Source: Grifola frondosa (taxonomy: Eukaryota; Basidiomycota; Agaricomycetes; Polyporales; Grifolaceae). Taken from it: a stretch of 64,000 bases of DNA. The translations under genes were made by a program, and so were the position numbers. Every line of letters starts with the position of its first letter. Positions within the stretch are counted from its first letter, which is position 1. A model generated the notes under the pieces. That model did not search any database. It had not been told where the DNA came from and saw only the letters and a list, made by a program, of their open reading frames with translations. Positions 32,431-43,308 of the stretch are shown here, in pieces. The stretch is taken from positions 558,001 to 622,000 of the forward strand of contig LUGG01000007.1 of NCBI GenBank assembly GCA_001683735.1, written 5' to 3'.

Positions 32431-33260
32431 AGTTACGCGGCACGAGCTGCGCTCCTGGGCAGAAGCACGCCGCGATGGTTAATTCCGAGCGCCGCACGCT
32501 GTGCGTCTCTTCGGCAGTCAAACCACGGCGGCGGCGGCAGTGGCGTAACGTTCCCCAGCGCGAGAAGGAAGGCCTTCAGGAAGACGGGGATTGGGGGGAA
32601 AGAACGAGTGTCAAGCATTGAAGTGAGCGCGGACACGCTCTCCTGGGAGATACTGGTGGACAGGTAGTAGAATACGTATCTCCGTGAATGTGGGCGGCAC
32701 ACCTGTGGGCGTAAGAATGGCGATAGCGGACAATCCAAGAGAGAGCTGGCCGGTTGATCGAGTGCGGTAGAGCGATCTGAGGGATGCACGCCACAATGTC
32801 GGGCCCGGGTTATATAGTACCCCATACGCATCCACGAAGCTAATCACCGCCCTGCCATCCCAGCATTAATACCCTTGGACAGTGTCCGCTTCCATGCTGT
32901 CGACGAATTTGAGGATCAACGTTCAGTGTACCGCAGTGCAATGCCGAAGAGAGTCCCGCTCATAGCCAACTGCACAAGTGTTTGTCTTGTCGGGATATCG
33001 TGTGTGCAGCGTCCACATAGACTGCCATACTCGGTGATCCAGAGCAAACTTCGGATACGTACGTCCCCAACCCCGAATAGGTCGCACATGAAGAACTTCT
33101 TCGCGTCAAACGCGTCGGAGAAGATGGGTGTCCAGTTATTATTGAATGGGCAGATGCTGGCCAGATATGTAAGAAGCTACCTAGAAGCGTGCACCCACCT
33201 TCTCGCCCGCGGCTGCTCGAACCATCAAACCATCAAGTTTCATATCATAATCACGTAGCC
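32430..33260 (-). pseudogene. Decayed partial copy of the PIG-O/GPI13 gene
   Basis: Several blocks match the PIG-O gene at 61341-64000 in the same order and orientation. Near 33195 are a K-V-G codon run and an intron like the one at about 63875-63930. Then comes a T-P-I-F-S-D-A-F-D-A block like T-T-V-F-P-T-A-F-D-A. At about 32965, A-M-S-G-T-L-F-G-I-A-L matches T-M-S-G-T-L-F-G-L-A-L. At about 32850, V-I-S-F-V-D-A-Y-G-V matches V-I-G-F-A-N-A-Y-G-A. Nucleotide similarity continues through the membrane-segment region to about 32500. Roughly 1.5 kb of the middle of the gene is deleted, and stops interrupt every frame. Clearly non-functional. Confidence 0.75.
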
Positions 33261-33486
33261 CAGGAGGAACAGGGTCAAGAAGCCTGGCCAGAGATGGTGG
33301 AAATAGAAACGCAGGAATAGGCTCCGATGCTCGGAGAATGTCACTGAGTGACGATGGTTGTGTGACCGTCATGGTGACAACTCGCGTATGTGGCGTCCCC
33401 CGACCAACTTGCTCGTTGACATTCATCGTCCAAGCAATTGACGAACGCGACCAGGCCTCGCCGATCAAACACACATAATCAATTAA

Positions 33487-33763
33487 TGCTATCCAAACTG
33501 ATCGCGTTCTTCACCCCCGCCGCTACGACGCCTTCGTCCTGCTCATCGAGTCCCACGGAGGGATCAACTGTGTTCACCTCGTCCCTGAAGACCCAGCGGG
33601 CTTCGTCGAGCACGTCAACGGATTCACAGGCAGCGCCAAGCACCCTCCTCGCCTCCCAAGCACCGTCGCCTCCATCGGGCTTCGCGAGCCCCTCGGAGAG
33701 CTCCCGGTCAGAGTCACCGAGGGCGAGTCGCTGCACATCAGCAAAAAGTCGCAAACCCGGTAG
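33487..33763 (+). other. Protein-like open frame, possible gene remnant
   Basis: A plus-strand frame running to the TAG at 33761 reads D-A-F-V-L-L-I-E-S-H-G-G-I-N-C-V-H-L-V-P-E-D and stays open for about 90 codons with normal residue composition. The overlapping ATG-started frame at 33489 is Ser/Thr-rich and looks like a shadow. An upstream in-frame TAA and no ATG mean it would have to be the 3' exon of a gene or a fragment. I do not recognise the family. Confidence 0.3.
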
Positions 33764-33779
33764 CGCTTGCAAGACCTAA

Positions 33780-34097
33780 CCAGAGGTTCGCATTCCGGTA
33801 CGGCCCGGCCAGATCTGCCATGAGGCTACCAAACGCCGGGCGTCTGATTGGAGCGCGCAAGTCCTGAGCAGATGGCGCGAGTCTGTGAAGACCTGGTAAT
33901 GTAGTACAATATTGTAGTATACATCCGACAATATCATACATTTTAATGTATTTTAATATAATTGTTTGCGGGGCTATATATTGCGAAGCCCGACCCTTCC
34001 AAGCCAATGTAGGAATGCAGCTACATAAGACAGCCAGCGGCGGTGTACCTACAGCGCAGAGAACCCAGCCTCCTCTCTCTCCTCTCCTCGTCATCCC
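33780..34097. other. AT-rich stretch downstream of the transposase
   Basis: No gene. An AT-rich patch (about 33895-33980) lies just beyond the 3' end of the Plavaka transposase reading frame and could include the element's terminus. No terminal inverted repeat was matched to the other side by eye. Confidence 0.3.
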
Positions 34098-37000
34098 CTA
34101 TTTCCTCGCCTCCTCCGGACCCAGGTCCGGTTGCGTCTCCTCCTGCTCAGGCTCCGCCCCACTATCTTCGCTCCCCTCCGACCCGTACCCTTGCTCTCTT
34201 GCGAGCTCATCTTCATCGATCTCTTCGGCGTCCTCTCCTTCTGTACCGGCAGCTTCCTCATCTCCATCTTCATCGCTTGATCGCGCAGCGCTCGGGCCAT
34301 CTTCGCGCTCGACTTCTAACTCCTCCGAGTCTTCTTGAGCACTTGTGCATGGCCTTGGACATGCGCCTGTTGAATGGAGTGACCCCGATCGATGTCCTAT
34401 CCCCCTCCGTTGTACCGCATAAACATATCGCGTCAACGAACCTAATACAATTGATTTCGCATTAGTAGTACTTGAATACCTGAGAAAATGATTGTACTCA
34501 CATCCCGACGTAGAAATATTTCCAGTCGTTATCTTCTTCTTCATCCTGGCGTGCTATAGAGTACCCAGGGAGGCTTTCATCTGTGTGCCCGTGCTGGAAT
34601 GCGGGAATCAGAGTGTGCGCCTCGGAGAATCTGTTGAGGGTCCAAGAACATGAAACGCATCTTCTTGTCGACAGTCTGTGAATTTCAGGCGATGCAATCG
34701 TTTCGTGTCGAATCCTCCAGGCTGTGTTTCATCCAAATCAAAGGAGCGAGCCCACAAGATGTCGTATCTCTTCGGCTCAGGACATCTCGGAAGGTCGGGT
34801 CCGGAGGGTACGCATTAACGTGAAATATGGTGAGAATGCGAGCGTACATGAAAGGGTGGGGGTCACCAGAGGGCGCAAGCATCATGACGTCCGGATGAGA
34901 ACTCGGGTTGATCGAATCCTGCGCGCGCCGCATGTCGTACGTAGTGTAGTTGACTCGGAGAACCTTGTGGATATACAGGCGGTTCTGTTGAATACGAAGT
35001 GTGTCGCGGTCGTCGTCTGAGAACTGTGGAGGGAGATCACTATCCGAGGATCCGGCCATTCGAGCGAGCAAGTGGTCCTCCAGCTTGCGGACGAAGTCCT
35101 GAGACAAGATCAGCAATGTTGTGCTAGGAACCTGGAGAACGTACCTGGCATGCCGGATCTTCTAGGCGGTCTGACGCGAACTCCGTAAGATCTATATGCC
35201 GCCTTTGATCCTCAGCGATATGGTGATGCTCCTTGGGGGAAGTGGGGGGAAGACGCTCGCTATCTGCGAACCGAAGGCGGACTTGATGGCGGTGGATGCG
35301 TCGAATAGCCTTGGGAGCTTGCCTTTTGCGTTTCGAGCTCTCGTGGTGAGACGTAGAGTTGACAGCGTCTTGGTGGTGAGCTCGGATCCTTCGCAGATAG
35401 GATTCACGTCGCGTATGCCTCGCAATCTGGAGAGGTGAACTGCAAGTTCTTGTTAGTGCGAGCATAGAATTTCTTGACGCGTCGGTGCTCTAGTTCGCCC
35501 TAGAATTATTGTTAGTATTACTGAAACATCAAATGAATTGACGACTCACAATTTGAGTCGTGTAATTGTCGGTTGTCCCAAACAGCCGGATTGTACGCAC
35601 ATAGTCACCAAGACGGTGCCACTTGTACGTGTGCAAGTTGAAGACCTTGGTTTTCTTAGTCGGTGCTGCCGCTCTGGCCTTTCCTTTGTCTTTAGGTACC
35701 TTGCTCTTGGATGCAAGTGCTGCTGTGCGACGCTGTCTGGCCGCCGTCTCCTTTGGGAGCTCCTGAGTAGAATAGGCGGCACAAACGACCTTCTTGAAGG
35801 TGCGCACAGACTTTCCTAGCGCTGACGTAGCCTGCTCGAATGGTTGAGTGTCGAATCCGTGTGGAGCCGTAACTTGGCATGCGCCTGCCAAACCGCCAAG
35901 TCGAAGTACATGTCGAGTAGGATGGCGTTGTGCTTATGTTGAAGTAGGCCATCGACGACTGGTATAATGCACTAACCTGGTTTATTAGCATATGAACATT
36001 AAGGGTAATCAGCCAACGTACCTGCAACATGTCTTCGTAGTCGCGCGCGGCCAGTTTTTTGAAACCTGAAGTATTACCTCCGAATCGTCGTATGGTGTCC
36101 GTCCAAATGTGGGAACCTGACGAAATCTAATAAAATTGTTATTCAATATCACCGTTGAAGAGGGAGAACTTTACCTCGCATCGAAACGATGGACCTTGTC
36201 CGTGCCGGCTGCAATGAGGATGCGCACCGTGTGCGTTGTCGTGTCTTTAAGCGTGCCAAGCTCGAATTCGTGCATTTGGTCTGGCACTAACATGCGGTAA
36301 TGATTTTCACCGTGTTCCTTGAATCGAATCGAAAATGCACTCTGAACCGACGAAGAGATTAATCAGCACCAAATTGAGATTGCACAGAAACATACCCGTG
36401 TTGTGGTGAGGGAGGTGGGATCCAGTTTGCGTGAAATTTGTGCGCCTTCGGGGGAGTATCCTTTCTCGAAGAGCCATTTGCGGGCAATCGAGATGTCCCA
36501 ATTGACGGTGAAGTCGTCTTCACGAGTTTTGGCGCGTCGCTTCCGATCTACTGCAGTCCCCATTGCGGGTACGTACATCTTCTTGATAAGGCACGCGGGA
36601 CATGGCATCGAGCGAGGAACCGCATGCATGCCACAAGCATTCTGAGCGCATCCGTATTTAATCATTTAACGCATGCATGTGGAATGAGATACGTACTTTT
36701 CTGGGTAGTCGGCCGAATAGTGAAGAATCGAGGGAACAGTCGCCTTATAATGCCGTCGCCACACTGGATCAGGATGCCGTGGACGTACGCGTGCATAAAT
36801 TCCGGATCGAGCAATTTGAGCCAGATGTTGTGCATCAGCTCACGGCGGACGAAGCGCAGGATAGCGGGCTGGCAGGATGATTGTATATCGACTGATACCA
36901 CTCTTGAAAAGAGTCCGGAAGCTGCCAAGAGGCGCGTGTAAGCATACTATAATATAAGCATGAAGAGTTTGCGCACCTTAGGTATATACGCCATATGGTG

Positions 37001-38018
37001 GGCTGCAAAAGAACGAGGCTTACCACGGAGATACTTGGATAAATTCCCGAAGAAAAATATATGGGCCAAAGGGAAGCCATGCCAAAACTGGCCAGGTGCG
37101 TAGAGTCCGACCACACCATGAGGGGAGCAATGGCGTATTCAACATCATCGGAGTCTTCAGGCTGCCGTGGTTGAGCGCGCATAGTAGCGTCTGCCTCGAT
37201 CATCGCGTCCGAGTTGAATATATCTGTGTAGACACGCTCGGGGTGTGAATCTTGAGCGTCGGGTTGCCAGAGCATGGTGAATGGTACCCAGTGAAATTGG
37301 CGCGAAGAGACGTCTTGGAAGGCGGCTTTGATGATTTCCACCAGGGACCGTAAGTAAACGCCTTGACCTCGAATTGCGGGGCAGCCTCCTCAGAAGGGTA
37401 TGCTACATCTCCGGGAACACGTATTTTGATAGACTCGTGACGCCATCCATCTTGCGCGTCGAATGCTCGCTCGGTGTCCACGAATCTGTCAAGTCTCTGG
37501 CATTCCCGCGCAGCGCTGAAGTTGGCGAGGTCCTCGGGTTGAAATCCGGAGCGCGTATCACGTTGTGGACCAGCCGATCGACTTCAGACAGCGATTTGGT
37601 GTTCTCACCGGAGTACAGCCAGTCCATGAGGCGGAAGACGGTCGCGTTGAGAAATGGAGCAAAGACATGGTTGAGAGAGTCTGGCAGAGAGATGCCGAAC
37701 CCACGTAGAGGGTTCTGGAGGGTCAGTTGGAGTCCGGATGTGGGTAGGTGCATCTGAGAACGAGTCGAGGGTAAGTGCGTCCTCGGGATCTGACCGCGGC
37801 TTGAAGAGATAGCGTCGGAACACGCCAAAGCGGTTAGGCTCAGTGTCCATGTGGAAGAGAGGCGGAGGAGGCTCTAAGATAGGAAGAGCATCATCTGGAG
37901 GGATTTCAGGAACTTCCTGTGGCGGGTCCTTGGCACGTTTAAGCTTGCGCTGTGGGCGGGGGATGTGTGCGGGTAACCCAGGCAGATTGGTGGGTAGATA
38001 GTCGTCAAGAACGCGCGG
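34098..38018 (-). pseudogene. Plavaka-type transposase, main part (split by LTR element)
   Basis: Minus strand. The segment begins (right side) with R-V-L-D-D-Y-L-P-T-N-L-P-G-L. It continues with F-R-L-M-D-W-L-Y-S-G, the conserved block W-S-D-S-T-H-L-A-S-F-G-x-A-x-L-W-P-I-Y-F, K-P-R-S-F-A-A-H-H-M-A-Y, L-P-D-S-F-Q-E-W, the G-D-G-I-I-R-R-L-F-P-R-F-F-T block, and C-terminal pieces ending in a very acidic tail with a stop at 34098. These blocks are typical of Plavaka (CACTA-like) transposases of Agaricomycetes. Short introns occur, for example around 36905-36975. Single-base breaks lie at 37053-37057 (five A where six are needed) and near 37536. The N-terminal exon is at 54984-55364, on the far side of the LTR insertion, so no full product can be made. 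Confidence 0.8.
38015..38018 (+). repeat. Target-site duplication, left copy (GCGG)
   Basis: GCGG directly precedes the 5' LTR and is repeated directly after the 3' LTR at 54984-54987. Deleting the insert and one copy restores the transposase codons for R-R-Y-P-R-V-L-D-D. Confidence 0.85.
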
Positions 38019-38151
38019 TGTCACGCACCAAACGTGGTTGGTACCTGGACAGGGCCAAAAATAACCATCTTTGGCAACCAAGTCAACCGAGTGCCGTAAT
38101 ATGCACAGCACACGAAGGCACCATCGGGATCGAGTTTAGACATCATCAATC

Positions 38152-38823
38152 ATGTCAAATCTCCACCCAATCCCACCCAATCGACGCATGCCATGGTGCC
38201 CCATGGTAATCGATCCTCGGTTCCCCATCCTATTATACGACACACTCGCCACCGGATTCGACCTCATGCCACTGTCCGGATTCGTGCACCTTACAGATCG
38301 ATCCGGAATTACGTTCACGGGCCATATCGACCACATCATCCAGTACCAGGAAACACGAATATTCCTCGCCCTTTCTCACATCGACGGCACCTGCACCATT
38401 GGTTTCGCAGTACGATACGAGTACGTTCAGCATTCGCTCGTCTCCTATGCAATGACCTGGTGGCGATATTCCCTATACGCTGTCAGTCCGGATAACGAGA
38501 TGACGAAGCCGGAATCCATGATTTACCCTCTTCACCCTTGTAAACGACGACAACCATCGTTAAATCAAGTAGGATGGGATGGGAAAGCATGGAGGGTCAT
38601 GAGAGAAGGAGTGCGGGAAAGAATCAGGTGCAGGAAAGTCAGGAGACAAGGAGTTGGACACAGCAGGACATCGCGGAAACAGGAAGAAGAAGATCAGGTT
38701 AGCAAATTCTGGAAGGGACTGGAAGAAAGGCAGAGTCCTGGGAAAGTCTGTACAGCCTTTGAAAAGAGAAGCATGGCAATGGTCACAGGGATACACAGCC
38801 ACAAGCCACCTGAGGTGATGTAG
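38152..38823 (+). other. ORF inside the 5' LTR, unknown product
   Basis: The ATG at 38152 (MSNLHPIPPNRRMPWCPMVI) opens a frame whose first 125 codons also read in the 3' LTR copy at 52896. In the 5' copy the frame shifts near 38538 (a 2-nt gap against the other LTR) and then runs on through Lys/Arg/Glu-rich codons to 38823. Protein-like blocks include F-V-H-L-T-D-R-S-G-I-T-F-T-G-H-I-D and A-M-T-W-W-R-Y-S-L-Y-A-V. No family recognised. Whether it is translated is unknown. Confidence 0.4.
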
Positions 38824-39336
38824 AACAGCCTTCAGGAGACTCACAGCCCTGGAACCATAGACCATGTGCTTCTCAAAGTGGCAGACTAACTCCCCCAGAT
38901 TTGTAAGGGCCCTACCCTAGATTTGTGATTGCCTTACTAAGGCTGTGCAAATTTATAAGGTAGAGGACCTCCATTAGTCAGGGAATATCTCAAATGGATG
39001 ACAAAGTCTTCAAGGCTATGTACTCTGTGAGAGAAAGGTCCTTGAAATGGAGAAAAGGGCACCTTGGGTTTGTAATCCCCTGCCCCAGATTTGTAAGAGC
39101 CTTACTAAAGCTATGCAAATCTGAGGGCCGGGTGACCTAGGAGAGCTCTGATTGGAGGAAGTCAGAGAGGCAGTGCAGGGAGATGCAGCTGGAACATTCA
39201 GGAAAACACTTTGGAAAGGACTGGAAGATTCTAGCACAGTAGTTACCATGGTTTCTTGTGCTTGGAGCCTCCCGGAAAGTGCTGGAACAGTCTGAGAAAG
39301 AAGAGTCCGGGGAGAATTCTGGGCCCTCTCAAAAGG

Positions 39337-39344
39337 TATATAAA
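39337..39344 (+). promoter_or_regulatory. TATA box of the 5' LTR
   Basis: TATATAAA lies about 900 bp before the LTR end, with a short-repeat stack just downstream. It is repeated at 54081-54088 in the 3' LTR. Confidence 0.6.
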
Positions 39345-39373
39345 GAGCTCCTTTCTTGCCTTAGAGAGGGCAA

Positions 39374-39445
39374 TAGAATTGGATCCAAGAGAATTGGATC
39401 CAAGAGAATTGGATCCAACAGAACTGGATCAAAGAACTGGATCCA
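39374..39445 (+). repeat. Short tandem repeat in 5' LTR
   Basis: Three tight copies of a 15-bp unit (aattggatccaagag, the third ending aacag) followed by two decayed units (aactggatc). The same array sits at about 54117-54190 in the 3' LTR. It lies just downstream of the TATA box, so it would be in the transcript leader. Confidence 0.75.
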
Positions 39446-40243
39446 CCAGCAGCAGCCAGAAACACAGTCTCCACTGGAATTTGGATCACCCTCCAGATTC
39501 CCCCCAGACTCAGCAGACTAGATCACTTGACTGAGGTATCACAGGGATATCTCACGTCATCACAGGTGTGCACATAGGTGTACACACTCAGCCACACAGA
39601 CACAGCACTTCCCTAACAAGGAGGACCTCCAAGGCGGCAAGGATACCATTCTGTATCCCCACCACCCCACTTCACTCCATACCAAATCACACCAGATTTC
39701 TACTCTCAAAGTCTCACAGCCAGAAGCAGTCATAGTCAGTTGACTTGCTTACCACAGTCCGGACATCACTTCAGGAAACCCCACAACAGAGGTGGGCAAG
39801 GTTGAAGTCTTGGTCCCCAGTTTCCAGGTCACAGCAGTGCAGCAACCCCATACAGAGGTGGGCAAGGTTGACTGTTGATAGGACAGGAAAGAGAAGTCTT
39901 CCTCGGAGGGAGCATCAGCAGAAGAACAGGAGACATATCGAGGAGAGGTAGAAGTGACAAACGTACCGGGCAAGTCATCATCGTATCATCGTTAAACATT
40001 CACTTGGGATCGTACCTACCTTCGTGATGTGATAACACCCCCCAACGGATTCGGCCAGGCCTATAACTGGGAAAGCAGGAAAAACCCGTCAAGCTTGGTG
40101 CAGTATAAAATTGATTTCATACCTCGATTCCCTTCGCGTATATTTCGCCCTGCACAGATAGATTTTTCTATTTTGGTTCGGTGATTATCGAGATCGTTTT
40201 ATACAGTGGTTACTAATCTCACACCACATACTCACGACAAGAT

Positions 40244-40261
40244 TGGAGCCCACCGCGAGGG
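40244..40261 (+). promoter_or_regulatory. Primer-binding site of the retrotransposon
   Basis: Four bases after the 5' LTR the sequence reads TGGAGCCCACCGCGAGGG. It begins with TGG, complementary to a tRNA CCA end. The tRNA species was not identified. Confidence 0.6.
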
Positions 40262-40335
40262 AAACAGTTAGAAGTCTAGTTTTTACAGGCATTTCCAATT
40301 TGGGGAGGTTCAGTTTAGCAATCAGGGTCCCAGTG

Positions 40336-42192
40336 ATGTTTACAGATATACGTGACGTACCAGGCGATGTAAGTCCTTCACTGGCCAGTCAGATGTCCAG
40401 TGGGTATGGCATGAAGAGTTATCTCAATATGCCATTCCGGAAAGGCAAGAACGCCCCGGAGGAGTTTAGAGGAGAGGCATCCGAGGTGCGGAAGTTCCTC
40501 AGCCACTACGACCAGTTGGCTGCACTTCATCACCTCACCCCTGCGCAGAAATGCGAGCGAGTAACAGAGTATTGTTCCAGGACGGTGAAGGAGACCATTG
40601 AGGGTTTCTCCAGTTACCGGAAGCAGGCCTGGGATGAGCTTCGTGCCAACATCATGACCTTCTTTAATGCGGACCTTGAAGAGAAGAGGTTTCGCTTGAA
40701 GGACCTACAGATGTTTGCGGCTCGTCATCGGAAAGAACCGATACAGGAGTTGAAAGACTGGCGCAGGTTCATGCGCAAGTTTATCAGGATTGCTGGATGG
40801 CTGCAGGGTAGGGATAAACTTGATACGAGGATTATGCATTCTATCTATGGCAGGTCTGCAAGAAGATTCCGGAGGCAACTCGAGTTTCGTATGCTTATGA
40901 AGGAACCACACCACAGACCTGAGGATCCCTATAGCCCGGATCTAATTAACGAGACAGCAGAGTCCATTCTGTCTCGTGATCGCTTCGATACAGAGCGATT
41001 AGATTCCGATGGTATAGACCGGCAGAATTTCGAGTTTGACAGTGACATCTCTAGCGACGAAGGCAGTGACGAAGAAGACGTTCCACGGAAGAGGTTGCCG
41101 AAGAAACAATCGACAAAGAGGACCAAGCGCGGACGGTCACTTTTGATAGTGACTGAGGACGAAGAAGTCCCCGTCGCGGAACCACTGCCAAAGTTGCGAA
41201 GCTCAGTAAAGAAGAAGGAGGCACCCAAGGATCGTGACGTACCAGAAATTGACAGGCTAGTTCAGCAGATGAACAAGCTGTCGATTGACGATCCAAAGTA
41301 TGGTCAGCTATTCCTGCAGGCGTCAGCCATAAATCCATTGGTTGCACAATGCCTACAGATGCCTCGTGTCAACCAGTTACAGAACACGAGGCAGCAGGAA
41401 ATCTCACCTCCAAGATATGACAGACCGGACCCAGGGAGATTCCTTGACAGGAGACCTTATGGACCGGGCTGTTATGGATGTGGAGAGCCAGGCCATATTG
41501 TGGGAAATTGCCCATCCATTCAGGAAATGTTGGTTAAAGGATTCATCCTCAAAGACTATCGAGGACGGATCACCGACATGAATGGGAGTATTCTTCGGAA
41601 GGACATGAACGAGAATTGGGTCCAGGCGATTCGGAGAATCGTACCCAATGTGCACTTTATAACCTATGGGAAATCGCTGATAGATTCTGATGATGAATCT
41701 GATCCCGAGGTTATGGTGCTACCAGTGGAGAAGTCTCAGAGGGAAACCCGGAGCTATCGAAAACAAGTCTTTGATAGCGTAAAGGTTCCCATGATGACAA
41801 AGGGAAAGCAGAGGGAATTCATACCTCGCCAGACCCCTCCATTGTCTCAGCCAGTTGCAGCAGGGAGTGCAGAGTCACATCATGAACTGCGTCCAGTAGA
41901 AGTTCACCAGAGGAACTTTGACCCGGACAATGATGCAGAAATGATGGACGATCCAGCCCTAACACGGATGTTTCGAAGCCAGGAGAGTGCTTCGAAACCA
42001 GTGGAGAAGCCTCGCACGATGGTCTCACGAACATCTGCAATCAGCAAAGAGGTGGATCCCACGGCCATTATGAACAGGATTCTGAACACGTCGCTTACGG
42101 TCTCAGTTGGAGAGCTCATCGGAGTCTCCAAGGAGGTCGCACAGCAGGTTCAGAACGTCCTGAAAGTCAAAAAGAGGAAGCAGCGGAAGTAG
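40336..42192 (+). CDS. gag: Gag polyprotein of the LTR retrotransposon
   Basis: An open frame of 618 codons from the ATG at 40336; the frame is open further upstream but without an ATG. The N-terminal half has the helical retrotransposon-gag region (F-R-G-E-A-S-E-V-R-K-F-L-S-H-Y-D and A-W-D-E-L-R-A-N-I-M-T-F-F). The middle is acidic, then basic. A CCHC zinc knuckle, C-Y-G-C-G-E-P-G-H-I-V-G-N-C, lies near 41470-41511. The C-terminus is basic (KKRKQRK). The frame is intact, unlike most ORFs nearby. The protease frame that follows is shifted by -1, which fits frameshift expression but could also reflect an indel. Confidence 0.88.
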   Translation: MFTDIRDVPGDVSPSLASQMSSGYGMKSYLNMPFRKGKNAPEEFRGEASEVRKFLSHYDQLAALHHLTPAQKCERVTEYCSRTVKETIEGFSSYRKQAWDELRANIMTFFNADLEEKRFRLKDLQMFAARHRKEPIQELKDWRRFMRKFIRIAGWLQGRDKLDTRIMHSIYGRSARRFRRQLEFRMLMKEPHHRPEDPYSPDLINETAESILSRDRFDTERLDSDGIDRQNFEFDSDISSDEGSDEEDVPRKRLPKKQSTKRTKRGRSLLIVTEDEEVPVAEPLPKLRSSVKKKEAPKDRDVPEIDRLVQQMNKLSIDDPKYGQLFLQASAINPLVAQCLQMPRVNQLQNTRQQEISPPRYDRPDPGRFLDRRPYGPGCYGCGEPGHIVGNCPSIQEMLVKGFILKDYRGRITDMNGSILRKDMNENWVQAIRRIVPNVHFITYGKSLIDSDDESDPEVMVLPVEKSQRETRSYRKQVFDSVKVPMMTKGKQREFIPRQTPPLSQPVAAGSAESHHELRPVEVHQRNFDPDNDAEMMDDPALTRMFRSQESASKPVEKPRTMVSRTSAISKEVDPTAIMNRILNTSLTVSVGELIGVSKEVAQQVQNVLKVKKRKQRK

Positions 42193-42212
42193 CAGCAAAC
42201 CTGGTTCCAGGC

Positions 42213-43308
42213 TTGGCTGCGAATTTCGTAACAGACATATCAGAGACCAGGTCACCCCTCATTCGTCTCACGATGAATTGTAGGACGAGGCCGGTCAACT
42301 TTATCATTGACACAGGATCACAGTTGAATGTGATCAGTGAGAAAGTCTGGAAGTCTATTGTCCAGACCCCTATGGACAAATCTCGAGCCATCACCATACG
42401 ATGCGAATGGTGGTAGCGGAGAATTGTTGGGTCTCGTATCGGACATACCGCTGAAATTTGGGCACATAAGCACTACGTTCAATGCTTATGTCGCACCAAA
42501 TCCACCTTTTGAAGGCCTGTTAGGACGACCTTGGCAGATCAAGAACAAGGTCGGGATCAGGGAAAAGGACGAAGGCACATACCTTACATTTGAAGGACGG
42601 CCGGGTTATCCAGATTCGGAAGTCTTGGTAACGCCGTACCGTACGGACGACTCACAGGATGCAGCATCGTATATGATCGAACCACAGGTGTGGGGTCCAT
42701 CTCCAGGTGTCACTTCTATCGCAGAAGAGCCTGAGGGAGATGACGATCATGCTGCCACAGCAGAAGAAGACCAGAAGGATATCGGGATCCAAACAGATGA
42801 GGAGGCAGAGCATGACGATGAAGACAGTGAAGACCAGGAGGACGATAACTCCGATATGGACGATACTGACCCTGTGGATGATTCAGCCAAGGAACGGGAA
42901 GCTCGACAGGAAGTTATCACATACCGGACCCTCCTAGCTGCACAAGTGGATGACAGCAGAACCCAGATGACAAGGCGAATTGGTGAAACTACCATCCATT
43001 CAGATAATGGAGTGGAGTTCATCAAGGAAACTACGAGATCACATGGTCATCGTATGTTTCTTCTTCGGGATGCACATTTCTTCTATGGAACTGGATGCTG
43101 CATGGGCCACATGTTGGTCCAGGTGTTTCCATTTTCAGAAGGGGAATTGCAGAAGTCGCGCAATATAATGAGACGGTATCGAGAGGGGAGTGTTAAGATG
43201 ATCATAGCTGAGGGACTGAAGCCCCGAGCTTTAAGCCTCGCTACGCCCAAGGAGCCTATCAATGTGATGGCAACCTCCTTGGCCCATGGTCTACTCCGGA
43301 CTCGATGA
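42213..43308 (+). CDS. First retropepsin domain, with acidic linker
   Basis: F-I-I-D-T-G-S-Q-L-N-V-I-S at about 42300-42340 is an aspartic-protease active-site loop. The frame stops at 42414, but the neighbouring frame continues smoothly (G-G-S-G-E-L-L-G-L-V and G-L-L-G-R-P-W-Q, the conserved second protease block). A single-base shift near 42400 is therefore likely. After the protease comes a very acidic stretch (42720-42890) and a segment without recognised domain up to 43308. It overlaps the start of the second protease ORF by 4 nt. Confidence 0.75.

Larger units (their letters stand above)
38019..40239 (+). repeat. 5' LTR, 2,221 bp
   Basis: It begins tgtcacgcacc and ends ctcacgaca. It contains a TATA box at 39337-39344, a stack of five 13-15-bp repeats with core (a)attggatcc at about 39374-39445, and an ORF of unknown function from 38152. 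Against the 3' LTR I count one substitution and about ten 1-2-nt indels. Over 2 kb is unusually long for a fungal LTR. Confidence 0.92.

Noticed and set aside
42192..42216. Programmed -1 frameshift between gag and protease
   Set aside because: The frames fit, but no slippery heptamer with a clear downstream structure was seen, and single-base errors are common in this window.
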